Assembly (NCBI GenBank): GCA_036583965.1
Contig: JAZBQD010000014.1
Location: forward strand, 27,199,490-27,263,489
DNA: 64,000 nt
Source of the DNA: Prunella strophiata
Taxonomy: Eukaryota; Chordata; Aves; Passeriformes; Prunellidae
Reading direction: 5' to 3'
Under the pieces are notes generated by a model. That model was not told the origin of the DNA, made no database searches, and saw only the letters and a program-made list of their open reading frames with translations. The position numbers and the translations under genes are program-made. This document shows, piece after piece, positions 27,401 to 38,600 of the stretch; positions within the stretch are counted from its first letter, which is position 1, and each line of letters begins with the position of its first letter.

Positions 27401-30400
27401 CCAACTCACCATACACAGGGCTTTCCAGCCAAAGCTTGTGTTGACATACTATACAGTCTTAAAAGAAGGCAAACAGCTGAAGCCTACTGATGATCTTGTG
27501 CTTTGAGAATTTTTTTTTGCATATCTGAAACAGAACTATCCTGGCTTTGAAATCAGTACATAAAAATAGAATGGAGAAAAAATCCATGGAGGAAACTGAA
27601 GCTGAACCTGAATGCTATTTTAAGCAGAGGAAGACAAAAGTCTCTGCATGGAATATGGACAAAGCTTCTGAAGAGGACTGATGAATATCTTCCTGGTGCT
27701 TAAGAATAGAATATATAAAACAGTCAGATGAAGTCAGTAATTCCACAAAATGACCATGATGTACTTTAAAAACAGAGCTACAAACAAAGGCAAAGAGTAT
27801 GACAAGTTCTGGGGTTGGAATACATGTTGCAACCAGTTGGTTGATGCTGGCCTAAGGTGTGCCTGGTGTGGGCTGCAGGCAAGGAAGCTGTAACCTGTGT
27901 TGGGTTTTGTTTCCTGCACTATCTCCCTAAGAAAGAGCAGTGTTGAAAACACAGCCTTGCCCCAGTAGCAAAGAATAGAAAAGTGAAGGCCATTGACCAT
28001 ATAGAACTTTATTTTGTGATTAGACTGGCCAGTGAGACCTATGAAAATGCACAACAGAACCGCTGGATATGAATGCACCAGGATTACATCTACAGTGTTT
28101 CATTAACATTGGTTTGGCTTGTGCAGAGAGGATCATCGAGCAGAAAAGAGAGCTTCATTCAGACCTTGTGGCTGCTTTAACATGAAAGTGAAGCAAAAAT
28201 TCCCAAGAGGGGCTCAGAAATTTGTAAGGGCTCTGCTAGAGTCAGAAAAACAATGACAATTATTTATCCCTATCTGTCTGTATGCAAACTTTCCAAAATA
28301 TCTGTTATTGAAACATGATCTTGACATCTGTGTATATAATCTGTTTCAAGTCCAGGGCAAAAGACAGGCATTTCACAAAGTTCCTTAGTCCATGACATTA
28401 TTAGCATGCATAACATATAACAGCATATAACAGTAATGATAATGAAAACAATGAAAAGAAATGCAGGGAATGCAGACAGACTATAACTTGCACACAGCAC
28501 TTATATAAAAGGATTACTTCACTTCAGTGCCTTTACAGTGGCTATGGAACTCTTTGTAACTCTTTAGCAATATTAGCAGTGCTGAGTGAGATGATTTATG
28601 CTACACAGCTGAAATGATGGAAGCCTAGAGATGTGGTCTACAGTAAGCCAGGCTGGACTGCAGCCAGGATACTCCATTAAGTAACACTACTGGAAGCTCA
28701 TGAAAAGCAATCTTGGGATCTTTAATGACTGCAGAGGAGCAAGCTAACTGCTTTGCAACTCATCTGAAAAGCAGTTCATCACTACAGTGGAGACATTCAG
28801 TCTTACAGCCAAGGCACTCTTGGGCATTTGGGAGAACTGGGTCTGACTCCCCACCCTGTGGAATAGAGGAGAAATAAATTCAGCTTTCCAGGACTCTACT
28901 CCTGCCATGACACACATGGCCCCAATCAGCCTCCGTGCCTTCCAGCCTTTGCCTGCTTTGTCAAAAAGCAGAAATTGGATGTGATGAGCTGTGTTTGTAC
29001 ACATCTATCCCTATGTGACCCTTTCATTAGTGGGAGTTGTTCCTGCTCTGGGGAACCACCTTCTTTGGCTGGGGCAATGTGCTGGCACTTTGCATCTTGT
29101 CCTGTACATGTGGGAAACAGCAGGAAGTGACAGGAGGTAACTGCAGGTATAACCCTGATGAAGAAAGGGTCCTCCTGATGGATGCTGGTGGCCTGCACTG
29201 ATGGCTATTCCAACAAAGAGGGCCCCAATGCCAGGCATGCCTCAGGAGAAGACCTGGGCTCCACAGCCACTGCTGAGGCTCAAAAGCAGAAGAGAAGCTC
29301 AACACTTTGATGCAAACATGAGAGGGATAAATATCACTCTGAAAGAGAGCAGGGCTGAGGCCAAACACAAGTGACATTTGATGGGTCTGGTCTGGAAGCA
29401 TGGGCAAAAGCTAAAGTAGCCAGATGGTAGAACAAGGGCTTATGAAGAATAAGTCAGAAATACTGAGGGACTTGCTGCTAGACATATTAATCTGGAATTA
29501 AATAATGTTATGTATTTCAAAGGAGGCATAATAAAATCCCCAGATACATTACTATAAATCATCTAATTTTAACCCCCTAAAATATTCATATTTCTAAAGT
29601 GGTCTGATAGTTAAGTCTAGAGATAGGGCATTCAAAGATTTAATTTAATTAGCTGTAGATTATAGGCATTTAGTATAAATCAAGAGAGGCAGCTGTAGTG
29701 GTTGCCTAAGAATAACGTGTAAGACTTTAAGCTCATTCAGACTAAAATTTTCTAATCACAAACTGCCAGTAAGCTTTTGAAATAGGTGCTACTATATGAG
29801 CTGGGAAACAGAAGAAAATACTTCAGAATTAATCATACTAAATTAATCATATTAAACTCAGCAGATTAAGGAAAAGAAGATATAAAAAAGCAGGTGCTCT
29901 TAGGAAAACAAAAACACTAAAGAGAGTGGACCAGAAGGATGAAGAACTGTCCCACACTAATTCTTTATCAGTATAAATGCAGTCAACCAAACAGTTACAG
30001 TAGATTTAGATTACTATGCTGAGATGAAACAGACAGAGAAAATACATTTATCTGAGTTCTAATAATTAATATCTTTAACATAAAAGAAAAGTGATTGGGT
30101 TAATTCTAACAGCTGTTTGAAACCTTTGAATAAAGAAACTCTCAATCATCTACAGAAAACATATCCATAAGGTCAAATTGCCTGTAGTAGGTTGTTAGAG
30201 TAATATGATAAATTAAATAAATGGTTATTTCTCCTTTACAATAAGAATAGCTGACAAATATATCAATATTTCTCTCAGTTTTTATGAGCAGATGACATAT
30301 TTAAGCTAGACATTGAACATGGGAATCTGTACCTTTTCATTTGTGTAAAATGGTCAATCTGGAATAAAATTAGCCTATGCAAAAAACCAGAAGCTAAAGA

Positions 30401-30646
30401 AACCAAAAATACAGCCTAAAACCAGACACCACAGTTTTGAAAAGAAACATTAAGTAATGGAAAGTGCATGTGTTCAGACAGCATTGTGTGATAAGTTGCC
30501 AGATGGGAACCCTTGAGGGCATAAAGGAAATGTCTTGGGATCTCGCTTCTTCCACTGTGCCCAGGTGTATGGATGTGAGATGATAGGAGTGAATTCAGCC
30601 TTTAAAAGCCCTATTAACATCCCTCCAGTAGTTTTCCCTGTTCTCC

Positions 30647-31312
30647 TGTGGTGGCTTTGGCTGGGGTAGAGTTAATTTTCTTCATAGTTGCTGGTAAGGG
30701 GCTGTTTTAGATTTGTGCTGAAACCAGTGTAGATGATAGAGAGATGTTTCAGTTACTGCTGAGCAGCTCCTTCACAGAGCCAAGATCTTTTCTGCTTCTT
30801 GTGACAGCCCAGAGAGGAGGCTGGGGGTGTTCAAGAATTTGAGAGGGGGCACAGCTAGAACAGCTGACCACAGACTAAAGGGACATTCAAGACTGTATGC
30901 TGCCATGCTCAGTATGTAAATCTGGGAGAAGAAGGAGGAAGGAGGGATGATGGTGTTGGTTAGAGCCTGGTGTTCATAACACCAAGGTTGTGGGTTTGAT
31001 CCCTGCATGGGCCATTCAATGATCTTTGAGTCCCTTCCAATTCAGAATATTCTATGATTCTGTCTTCCCAAGTGATGGAGCCCTACTTTCCTGGAAATGG
31101 CTGAACACCTGTCTGCCCATGGTAAGAGGCAAAAGAATTTCTTGTTATGTTTTGCTTGCACATCCAGTTTTACTTTGCCTATTAACCTGTCTTTATCTCA
31201 GCCCATGATTTTTTGCTACACCCTTCTGATTCTTTCCCCCAGTCTCACTTGAGTGGGGTAACGAGTGAGTGACTATGTGGGGCACAGTTTAGGATGGGGT
31301 TAAACCATGCCA
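30647..31312 (+). mobile_element. Solo LTR of an avian endogenous retrovirus
   Basis: The sequence matches, in order and over its whole length, a long terminal repeat common in avian genomes. It opens TGTGGTGGCTTTGGCTGGGGTAGAG, shown here in two parts: TGTGGTGGC, then GGGGTAGAGTTAATTTTCTTC. A centre reads GAGGAGGCTGGGGGTG and GGGACAGCTGACC-like words, followed by GATGGAGCCC...CCTGGAAATGGCTGAACACCTG, and the end is GGGGTTAAACCATGCCA. A decayed TATA region (AGTATGTAAA, about 30911) and a decayed polyadenylation word (CTATTAACCTGTC, about 31179) are visible. Without the inserted SINE it is about 560 bp. No gag, pol or env lies next to it, so it is a solo LTR left by LTR-LTR recombination. I see no convincing target-site duplication. 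It resembles ERVL/ERVK-type passerine LTRs; the exact family is not assigned. Confidence 0.85.
30955..31060 (+). mobile_element. tRNA-Ile-derived SINE with CR1 tail (TguSINE1-like)
   Basis: From GTTGGTTAGAGC to CATGGGCCA (30955-31014) the sequence follows tRNA-Ile closely: D-arm end, anticodon arm GGTGTTCATAACACC, variable loop, a B box reading GGTTTGATCCC (canonical GGTTCGATCCC), and acceptor end GGGCCA. It then runs directly into a CR1 3' end: GATCTTTGAGTCCCTTCCAA, then ATTCTATGATTCT. A tRNA-Ile head joined to a CR1 tail is the plan of the TguSINE1 family of passerines, mobilised by CR1 machinery. The 5' quarter of the tRNA, with most of the A box, is missing, so this copy is 5'-truncated and should be silent. 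It interrupts the surrounding LTR between words that are adjacent in other copies (GATGGTGTT and TGTCTTCCCAAG). Confidence 0.85.
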
Positions 31313-31694
31313 CTTCCTTGGAGTTCTCCCTTTTGGTAAGCATTCAAAGGAAATTTATGCATAGCATCAGAAAAATGACCAAAAAGATTGAACAAATTGA
31401 TGGAATCTAGAGCAAGAGATATTTCAGAAAACTGGTCTTGGAGCAAGAACTATTTCAGAAAACTGGTCTAGGAGACAAACAGTGAATTCTATGGGCAGCA
31501 ACTGTGGGACTCAATGAGATAAATGATCTGTGGGCCAGGAAGTTGTAGGCATATTTCCTTGTACATTTTGTACACATAGGCAGGATACCTGTAGTCTCTA
31601 GTGGAAAGTTCACTGAAGCTAGTGGTTGTATGTCTAGAGTCCCTCTCAAGTCAATGGAGTGAATAAGCTCTCCAAGGGTAGCTTCTTTTTATCC
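31313..31694. other. Spacer between LTR and CR1
   Basis: No gene. It contains a 31-base tandem duplication at 31411-31472 and otherwise nothing recognisable. Confidence 0.6.
31411..31472 (+). repeat. 31-bp tandem duplication, two copies
   Basis: Copies at 31411-31441 and 31442-31472 share 28 of 31 bases; the common core is TATTTCAGAAAACTGGTCT. They abut directly. The three differences suggest a duplication that is not brand new. Confidence 0.85.
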
Positions 31695-32899
31695 CAACAT
31701 AGGTGACTGGAAAGTAGGTCAGATTATTCACACTTTAAAAGCTGCGTATCTCATTCGCGTGGATGAAAGAGATCTGCCTCATGCAGTCTATATGGATTTC
31801 CAAAATCATCCAGCAAAGTTCTTCCACAAAATTTCCTAAAGTATCTAAATGGGTATGGGATAAAAAGTTGTTGCATGAATAAACAACTGATTAAACGATT
31901 GGAAGAAAGGGTAAGAGTAAATGGCCAATTTTCACAGTGGAGGGAGGTCACCAGTGGAGTCCTACAGGGACCATCCTGGAACTCATGCTGTTTAACATAT
32001 TCTTAGAATGCTGTGAAGCAGTGTCTTTGGAAATGTGGGCAGTGCAGCAGCAAAGTTTACTGAGAATACTGGCTTGTTCATGGTCAGAAAGTTGAAGATC
32101 AGCAGTGGAAAAAGGTATAAGGACCTCCTAAAGCTGAATGACTGGACATCATAACTCAGTGTAGAGAAAGATAAAATGAGGAAAAACTTCTGATACAAAA
32201 TTGGGCAATTTTGTCTGATATTACCCTTTAGGACCAAGATCCTAGGCTTCTAGTGGATAAGTAGAGAATTCCTTGAAAATCTTTGCAAGGAGGAATTATG
32301 ATCAAAAAAAGCCAAATTGCCAGCATAAAGAACTATAAGGAAACGAACACAGATTAAACCAGAAAACAACACGATGTTTTGAAAAGCAGTGACTGAGTGA
32401 GACAGAAGGTTATGACATTGTGAAGGGCAGGGTTAGACCATTCCAGAAAGACTTTACAGTCTGTTCCTGTACAAGAACAAGAAAGCATCAATAGTCATTC
32501 AGAGATGGTAGTTCATAAAAACAAAATTAAAGGGTTTTTTCACACAAATTATATTTCAGCTGTGGAATTCCTTGCTTCAGATTGCTGGGGGTTTACATAA
32601 GTGCTTACAGAGATCCAAAAAGCAACCTGTCCAAGGAAGAGAATACCTTTCTTTCTAGGGTAATTAATTGCAAAATAAATAAAAAACAAAACCTTCCCAA
32701 AATCCCGAATGTATTGGTTTATGAAACCACTGACCTGCAACTTGTAGAATGCTTGGAGAATATTTTAGTAGTATCATAGATAGCCAACAGCTTTTCAAAC
32801 TCATCCTTTGGCATCTGCTGTCAGCCATTGCCTGCAGAAAGACACTGGGCTGAATAGATGTTTTTCTCAACTCATTCTGGTTGCTCTTATGTTATATGA
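31695..32899 (+). mobile_element. Old degraded CR1-type LINE fragment (RT to 3' end)
   Basis: The order of recognisable words is that of the last third of a CR1/L3-type LINE. GTGACTGGAAAGTAG (31702) leads in. Then comes the reverse-transcriptase A-motif region GATTTCCAAAATCATCCAGCAAAG (about 31795, in a conserved ORF as DFxKAFDxV; this copy has lost the Asp-containing AFD). The next block, CACAGTGGAGGGAGGTCACC at about 31934, reads as a WREVTSGV-like RT motif, followed by CTCATGCTGTTTAACATATT. The end is TTGGCATCTGCTGTCAGCCATTG and GACACTGGGCTGAATAGATG, closing on GCTCTTATGTTATATG, a decayed TTCTTATG tail. Many stops and frameshifts make it inert. The TTCTTATG-type tail marks an ancient amniote CR1 lineage, not the younger avian CR1s ending in ATTCTATG. 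Confidence 0.8.
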
Positions 32900-33082
32900 T
32901 GTGAATAAAAGGAGATTCTTGACAAAACTTTGTCTTTTGTACCACAGTGATTTCCATGCTCAGTGTTAGAATTATAAAAGTACACCTCAAATGTGAAATA
33001 GAAAACTGAGTAATTTCTAAGAAGGACAAAATGCAGAGTGGAACAAAATGAAGGAAAAAGCCAAAGAAAGTATTTGAAAGAA

Positions 33083-33105
33083 CAAACACACACACACACA
33101 CACAC

Positions 33106-33145
<40 letters not shown>

Positions 33146-33148
33146 ACT
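33083..33148 (+). repeat. Compound (CA)n(CT)n microsatellite
   Basis: A CA run (about 33085-33104) passes through CTCACT into an uninterrupted CT run (about 33109-33140) ending CACTCAC. The open frames reading RERERE/CVCVCV on the - strand are products of this repeat, not genes. It lies between the CR1 tail and the gypsy-like remnant. Confidence 0.95.
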
Positions 33149-33339
33149 GCTGTAATGCTTACCAGACCTGCAAAGCACATGAGCTGGAGAAACTAGGATT
33201 GACAATGCAGTGAGTCCTTTGAAAGAAATAATAAGCTCACACTGGGCTGCACAGAAACTAGTTCCCTTGACTACCAGAGACTTTTAGAAAGGAAATAAAC
33301 CCAGAGGCGACTTAGAGAAAGAGCAAGTGCAGAAAGAGG

Positions 33340-34020
33340 GGAAAACAGAGACTCCAATTAAAATGCACCAAGAGGCTGAAAAGATTCATGAGGACACCTC
33401 AAATGATGTTATGCAAAAGACTGGGCAACCAGTAGACTTCATTGGGCCAACACGAATGCACAGAGCGTAAAATTGGTCAGAAATCATTGCCACTGTGCAA
33501 AGTACCAGAGATAGAAACGCTGGGAGGCTGTGACCATTTGTGATGCACCCAGCAGAGCTTGACAGCAACTGGCAACTGATGTATTTAAACATGGAGGAAA
33601 CCACCACCTGCTGATAATTGATTATTACAGTTGTTCTTTTGAAGCTAACAAAAGTAAGCAACACATTATCCAGCACTCTGGTGAATCACACTGAGGTAGT
33701 AGTCATCAAACACTGCATTTGCAATGAGTTCATTTGAGATAATGGGTCACCATACACATTGGAGGAATTTTTAAGGTTTTTAAAGTACCAGGGTTTCAGA
33801 TGCAGCTGGTAGTTCTTATTGCTGATAGTTTTATGGGCTGGTCAACATTATTAATAGCCAAAAAGACATTAATTCAGAGAAGATCTTCCTTGAGGTTTAC
33901 TGACATGCCCCTGTGGAATCAAATGCTTTACTGGCTGGGATGCTAATAAGCTGAAAGCTCTACTCATATGTCCCATGGCATGCTCCTACAGCCCAGAGCT
34001 GCAGATAACAGCCAAGCAGC
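33340..34020 (+). pseudogene. Degenerate Ty3/gypsy-like integrase remnant
   Basis: The translation shows the parts of a Ty3/gypsy integrase in the right order but spread over three frames. The first frame (33422-33650) has the second half of the HHCC zinc finger (VRNHCHCAKYQR, 33470-33511), then TDVF at 33575-33586 with the first catalytic Asp, then HLLIIDYYS (33605-33631). A second frame holds DNGSPYTLEEF (33738-33770), with the second catalytic Asp in the family's SDNGP..EEF context. A third frame (from about 33811) resembles the NG..E helix, followed by PVES-NAL and KLYSYVP (about 33907-33985), the usual integrase C-side 'TPxxxxSPAQLLMxRKLR' block. Asp-to-Asp spacing is about 53 codons, normal for the family. 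Stops at 33512, 33560 and 33735 plus at least two frameshifts make it dead. The catalytic Glu is not identifiable. No RT, RNase H, gag or LTR was recognised beside it. An integrase gene derived from such elements or from Ginger-type transposons is the main alternative source. Confidence 0.75.
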
Positions 34021-35603
34021 ACAGATGGGAGAAGAGTGGGGAAGGAGAGAGCAAACCCAGCATGGTCATTCACGAAACTACAACAGCTCCAGGTAACTCA
34101 GAGATAATGGCATGGCTGGTGTCATCTTGTGTGGAAACAGCATTTGTGGAAAAATTCACTTTCTCTGCAATACAGGTAGAAAATGGAGAGAAACTAGATT
34201 AACCTCAGATGTTAGAAGACAGCCCTGGCCATGCAACTACTCTTCAGCTCTGATAAAAATCTTATTCTTGATCCTCAAACAGCACCTGAAAAGTCAACAG
34301 CTACAATCTCGTCATGGCTTTAAAGCCACCCACTATGCAGAAGGGAAATGACTCATACCTGAGCACCAAGTGATACAAGTGAACTATACTGTGTCACTCA
34401 AAAAGTTCAAGCCCAAAGATCTGACATTTTTAAATTGTGATTACACAGAAACATTGGTAAGAGCATTTCCAGTTTTATGTCATTTTCATGCATCATTAGA
34501 TAACTGGTGCAACATCATTTAGAGAAAACCTCTTAAAATTACTCCAGGAGATTGTTTTCTGCTCACTCGATCTGCATGGATGCTGAGTTCAGATGCTGAG
34601 AGCAAAGGGTGTTTTTGAAAGCCCAAATTAAAAAAAAAGTTTAAGTTTACATGTGTGGAGTGTCATTCAAGTGAGCAGTCCAAACAAGACAAAATATAAG
34701 TCAAATAATAAATATGAAACTAAATATGGAAAGTTACACTCAGAAATTCACAGCTGTGCTGTGGAAGGGTTGAGGAAGGTTTGTGTTGCTGATCTGTATC
34801 TCCTTCATCTCACAGAGGGAAAGGAAAGCCTGTGATCCTGAAGCCATGCCACAGATTTTACTTCACGTATACATTGCCTCAACTAAGAATTAATTTAAAT
34901 TAAGAGCATTGAATGCTACAAAGCAATGCATTCATGTAGGAAGGTGATTACAGTAGCCTGTAAAATGGTTTACTCTAAGAATAGGCCCCTTATATTGCAG
35001 GATCAGGTTCCTTTCCATACCCATAACACTGTCTCTGGGAGCAATCTGGCTGATAAACCACTTGGTATATGAGGTGAATGGCTCTTTTGATTCCCATCTC
35101 AGCTAAATATCCACTGAACACAGTAGAAGCTTAGACATCCAGAGCAGAGGAAGACACTCATGTAGCCACCTAAACTCAGTTATCTTAAACTGTCATGCAT
35201 TATGACTTTTTCTCTTCTCCTTTGTGGCTGCCCTTACTCTCTTGCCCTTATTTAACATAGTTAAAATGAGTAAAATTGTAATTCATTTAAATTAGTGGAA
35301 ATCAACAACTCATTTCTTTGTTTGCACAATTTATTTCCAGTCCCCTTTCCTCTGTCTGACTGGGAGAGCTAGAGATAGTTTCTTTTTTGTTTGCCAGATT
35401 CTAGCATAAGGGGTGCCAGGAAGCGACGGCTTTTTGGACTGTATCACAGTTAAATTTTATATTATTGATCTTAAAGTACTGGTTACATGTCAGGTCCTAT
35501 GTAATGTCAAAACAGCAGAACTTGCCTCTGCTTGTGTATGTGTATAATTGCAGTGTGACATTTTCACCTGACAAATATCAGACTGGAGAATATGAAGCTG
35601 ATC

Positions 35604-35604
<1 letters not shown>
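34021..35604. other. Non-coding stretch after the integrase remnant
   Basis: No gene recognised. The first 400 bases could hold further decayed retrotransposon sequence downstream of the integrase, but no motif can be read. A perfect repeat or LTR was not found. Confidence 0.5.
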
Positions 35605-35634
<30 letters not shown>

Positions 35635-35660
35635 GATATATGTATGTATATATACATGCA
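35605..35660. repeat. (TA)n-rich microsatellite
   Basis: An alternating TA run from about 35609 to 35633 continues as TAGATATATGTATGTATATATACATG. The sequence is self-complementary and can form cruciforms. Confidence 0.9.
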
Positions 35661-38600
35661 AGCACACACATGTACATGTAAATTAATTAATTGTGGCCGT
35701 GTTTACAAAATTCCTGTTCTTTTTAATTACAAATTCATCATCCATATTTTGCATAAACAGCTGCACTTACATTAATTTTTTGAGACTAGTATGGTCATTT
35801 AGTTCTAATTAGCAGCAATAAGTTTTCCTGTTGTTATTATATTTTCCTAATAACCTGTTGTTCTCAAAGCTTTCTTTAGCCCTCAAGAACTTCTTCAGTT
35901 TTCTATTCAAATATTGATGCAACTTAACCCTGGTTAGTTTTCACATCTGACAAGATCATAACTCGATGTATACTATTATCCATTAAAAATCACTTAAGGC
36001 AATTGCTGTTACCATTGTAACATGATAAACCTGACAATAGACTGTTAGTTCAAAAGAAAGAACCCAGTAATTTCATTTATTGTCTATTCCTCAAAACAGC
36101 TGCAATGACGTAAAAGAAATGTCAAGCTTAAAAATAACAATTCATGGGTCATGGTATCAACTGTGATTTCATTACCTTATGTCTCTGAGCAGACTAAAGC
36201 TGCTCTGGCATTCAGACTTTAGGTGAGCTTGTAAATGAGGAAAAACTTAATCTATTTCAGTTTAAGATTATCAATTATTCAAATACCTATGCAGAGCCTT
36301 CATTTTCCCCACACTGCTCAAAGGAGAGCACAATGTAGCCTGCACAGTGGGAGGCAGGTAAGTACTGCTGAGCTCCGTTCGCAGTCTGAGCCTGCAGCCT
36401 CTGCGTTAAGCCAGGCTGGGATGCTGGGAGCCCGTGGCCAGTGCAGTGCTGAGGATGGCTCACCAGCCAGCTGGGGAAGCTGCACATCAGCTCAGCATCA
36501 GCATCGTGCTGGGGGAGCTTCCTGCATTTTGTCTGAGAGCTGTGGTGCACCTGCAGACAAACCTTACCTGTGCCTGCCCCAGGATGGTGTTTCTCGGCTC
36601 TGGGAGAAATGCTGCTTGAAAGAGAGAGCTTCCAGGTCCCTTCTGAACACCTCTCCTCCTATGCTGAAAGTCAATTAGTACAAAGCATATTATTACTTTT
36701 ATAGTAAGTAATATACAACTATTACTTTATCACTTAGAAAAATGTACTTATGAATACAAATTGAAAGAGCTGGAAATCTGACAAAAACCCAACAGAGGAA
36801 AGTACATAAAACACCTTACCCCTTCAGTGCATTTATGGCAGTTGCATTGCAGTATCTATGACTGACAGGACCTGGTAAGCTCACGTTCTGTTCTGAGATA
36901 CCTGCATCAAGAGAGAAAGAGAACTTTTATCCTTATTTCAGAGCTATGTTGCTTTAAATTAGCAAACCTTTGGGGCTGACCTTACTTTTAGGGAACAAAA
37001 ATTGCCAACTCCTAAGTGAGAGAGACAAAGACGAAATCGAGAAGAGCTGATCTTTCAAGACATCCTTTGCTTTAAGCTATCTCCAGGAAAAATGAGGCTT
37101 AAATGCAAGAGTGTTGTAGGTACTTCAGAAATCCCCATACAAAAAGGGACAGATGTTCAGAGACATGGACAGTTACAGACACCAGAATGTATCCACCAAG
37201 TGTCACTGCCCAGAATTTGGGAAAAATGGATCTCATGTTTAAGAATGACACAGATAATAAAAATTTAAAACATTTGCAAGCAGAAAAAAAATCCATATAA
37301 CAAGAAGAATTTCACCAGGGTTATTTTCTTTCCTGAAAGCATCATGTCTGCAGCTAGTGCTTGAGTGCATGCACAAATTAAGTTTACAGATTTCATAAAG
37401 CAATTTATTCTACTGGAATGTAATAGCAGTAATTTTTCATGTAAGTCAGCAAAATACAATCCATAAAGGAAAAAGTACTGCCATTATTTTAAACTCTATT
37501 GTTCTTATTCTATCCAAATGCGAACTGAAGCTAAATAATTTACTGTGTAAATTTCATTTTTAATTTTATGCCATTGGAAAAGAAAAGAGAGAGAATGAGG
37601 GAGAGAGGGGGAATCTTCAAAGCTCTAAATCCTTGTATACTAATGTCTCAACAGTAAAATAATCTAAGGAGTGTGCTTCAGCAAAAATGATTGCTAGGAT
37701 CTATAATAGGATTGTTTTAACTCAATAGTGTTTTATAAATTTTTGATTCACTCTGAGTTTTTGACAGCTTGCCAAGTTACAGTTTTTATCTGATCATCTT
37801 TGCATTAATAATACATTACAATAAGTTTTGCTGAAAAGTGGCCACTTTTTTCTCACTGAATACTTTACTTTTGCCAGCAAAATATTGACTCGAGTTTATA
37901 ATCAATTCCTGTTTGGCTTGATCATGCTTAGCACGAAACTAAAATATTTGCTGCTAGACAGATGCCAATACAAATGCCATCATTGTCGTACTCTAACGAA
38001 TTCCATCAGCTGCTGAATGATCTGCCTTGCAGGTGGCAATATGTATCAGACTGAGACCCAGAGCTTCAGACACACCAGGATGTGAGTAGTTGTACTTACA
38101 CAAAGCTCCCATTCCTGTCCTTCAGAAACACTTCCTCCCAGCAACAGCATCTATTTCCATACAGACATCCTCTGAGTTACGTGTGGCTTGCTCACTGACT
38201 AGATTTGATCAAGGCAAAAGTACTGAATAAAGAGAAAAAAAAAGCCAGAAATTACTTTAGTCACCTTCCCCCATCTTCTGAGGCATGAATGAAAATTGAC
38301 TTTCAAGAAAGAAACCAAACCAACCACTAGAAAAAGAACTTATTTCTCAAGAGATTTTTCAGAAAAAAAACCCCCAAACTAGTTACAATTCACATATCTT
38401 TATCTTCCATGATAATTATAGTATTTATGTACAGATTAATTATACTTGATTAGTATCAGGAAACAGAATAGTCTGAGAAATACTACTGTTTAACCTAATT
38501 CAGTCAACTTACTTCATAAAGACATAGCACAAATTACCCTTCCCTTGCATTGACATGCCATTTGGAAAACCCCATCCAGTTCTGGCACATCAGTCCCAGA

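Larger units (their letters stand above)
17729..30646. other. Unique non-coding stretch
   Basis: No gene or transposable element was recognised. The longest open frame in this half outside simple repeats (19410-19943, 177 codons, + strand) lies in pyrimidine-rich sequence, where stop codons are scarce, and its translation has no recognisable domain. Small structures include a perfect hairpin at 22213-22241, a doubled 12-base word (TCTCCTGCAAGA) at about 22680-22708, a TCF/LEF-like motif cluster at 24451-24470, a CpG-containing patch at 26260-26400, and a 15-base AATTAATCATA-type doubling near 29829-29860. Confidence 0.55.

Noticed and set aside
30955..31014. A functional tRNA-Ile gene
   Set aside because: The 5' quarter is missing, the anticodon loop is altered and a CR1 tail follows directly, so it is a SINE body.
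32887..33143. Open frames with RERERE and CVCVCV runs on the - strand
   Set aside because: Produced by the CA/CT microsatellite and the decayed CR1 tail.
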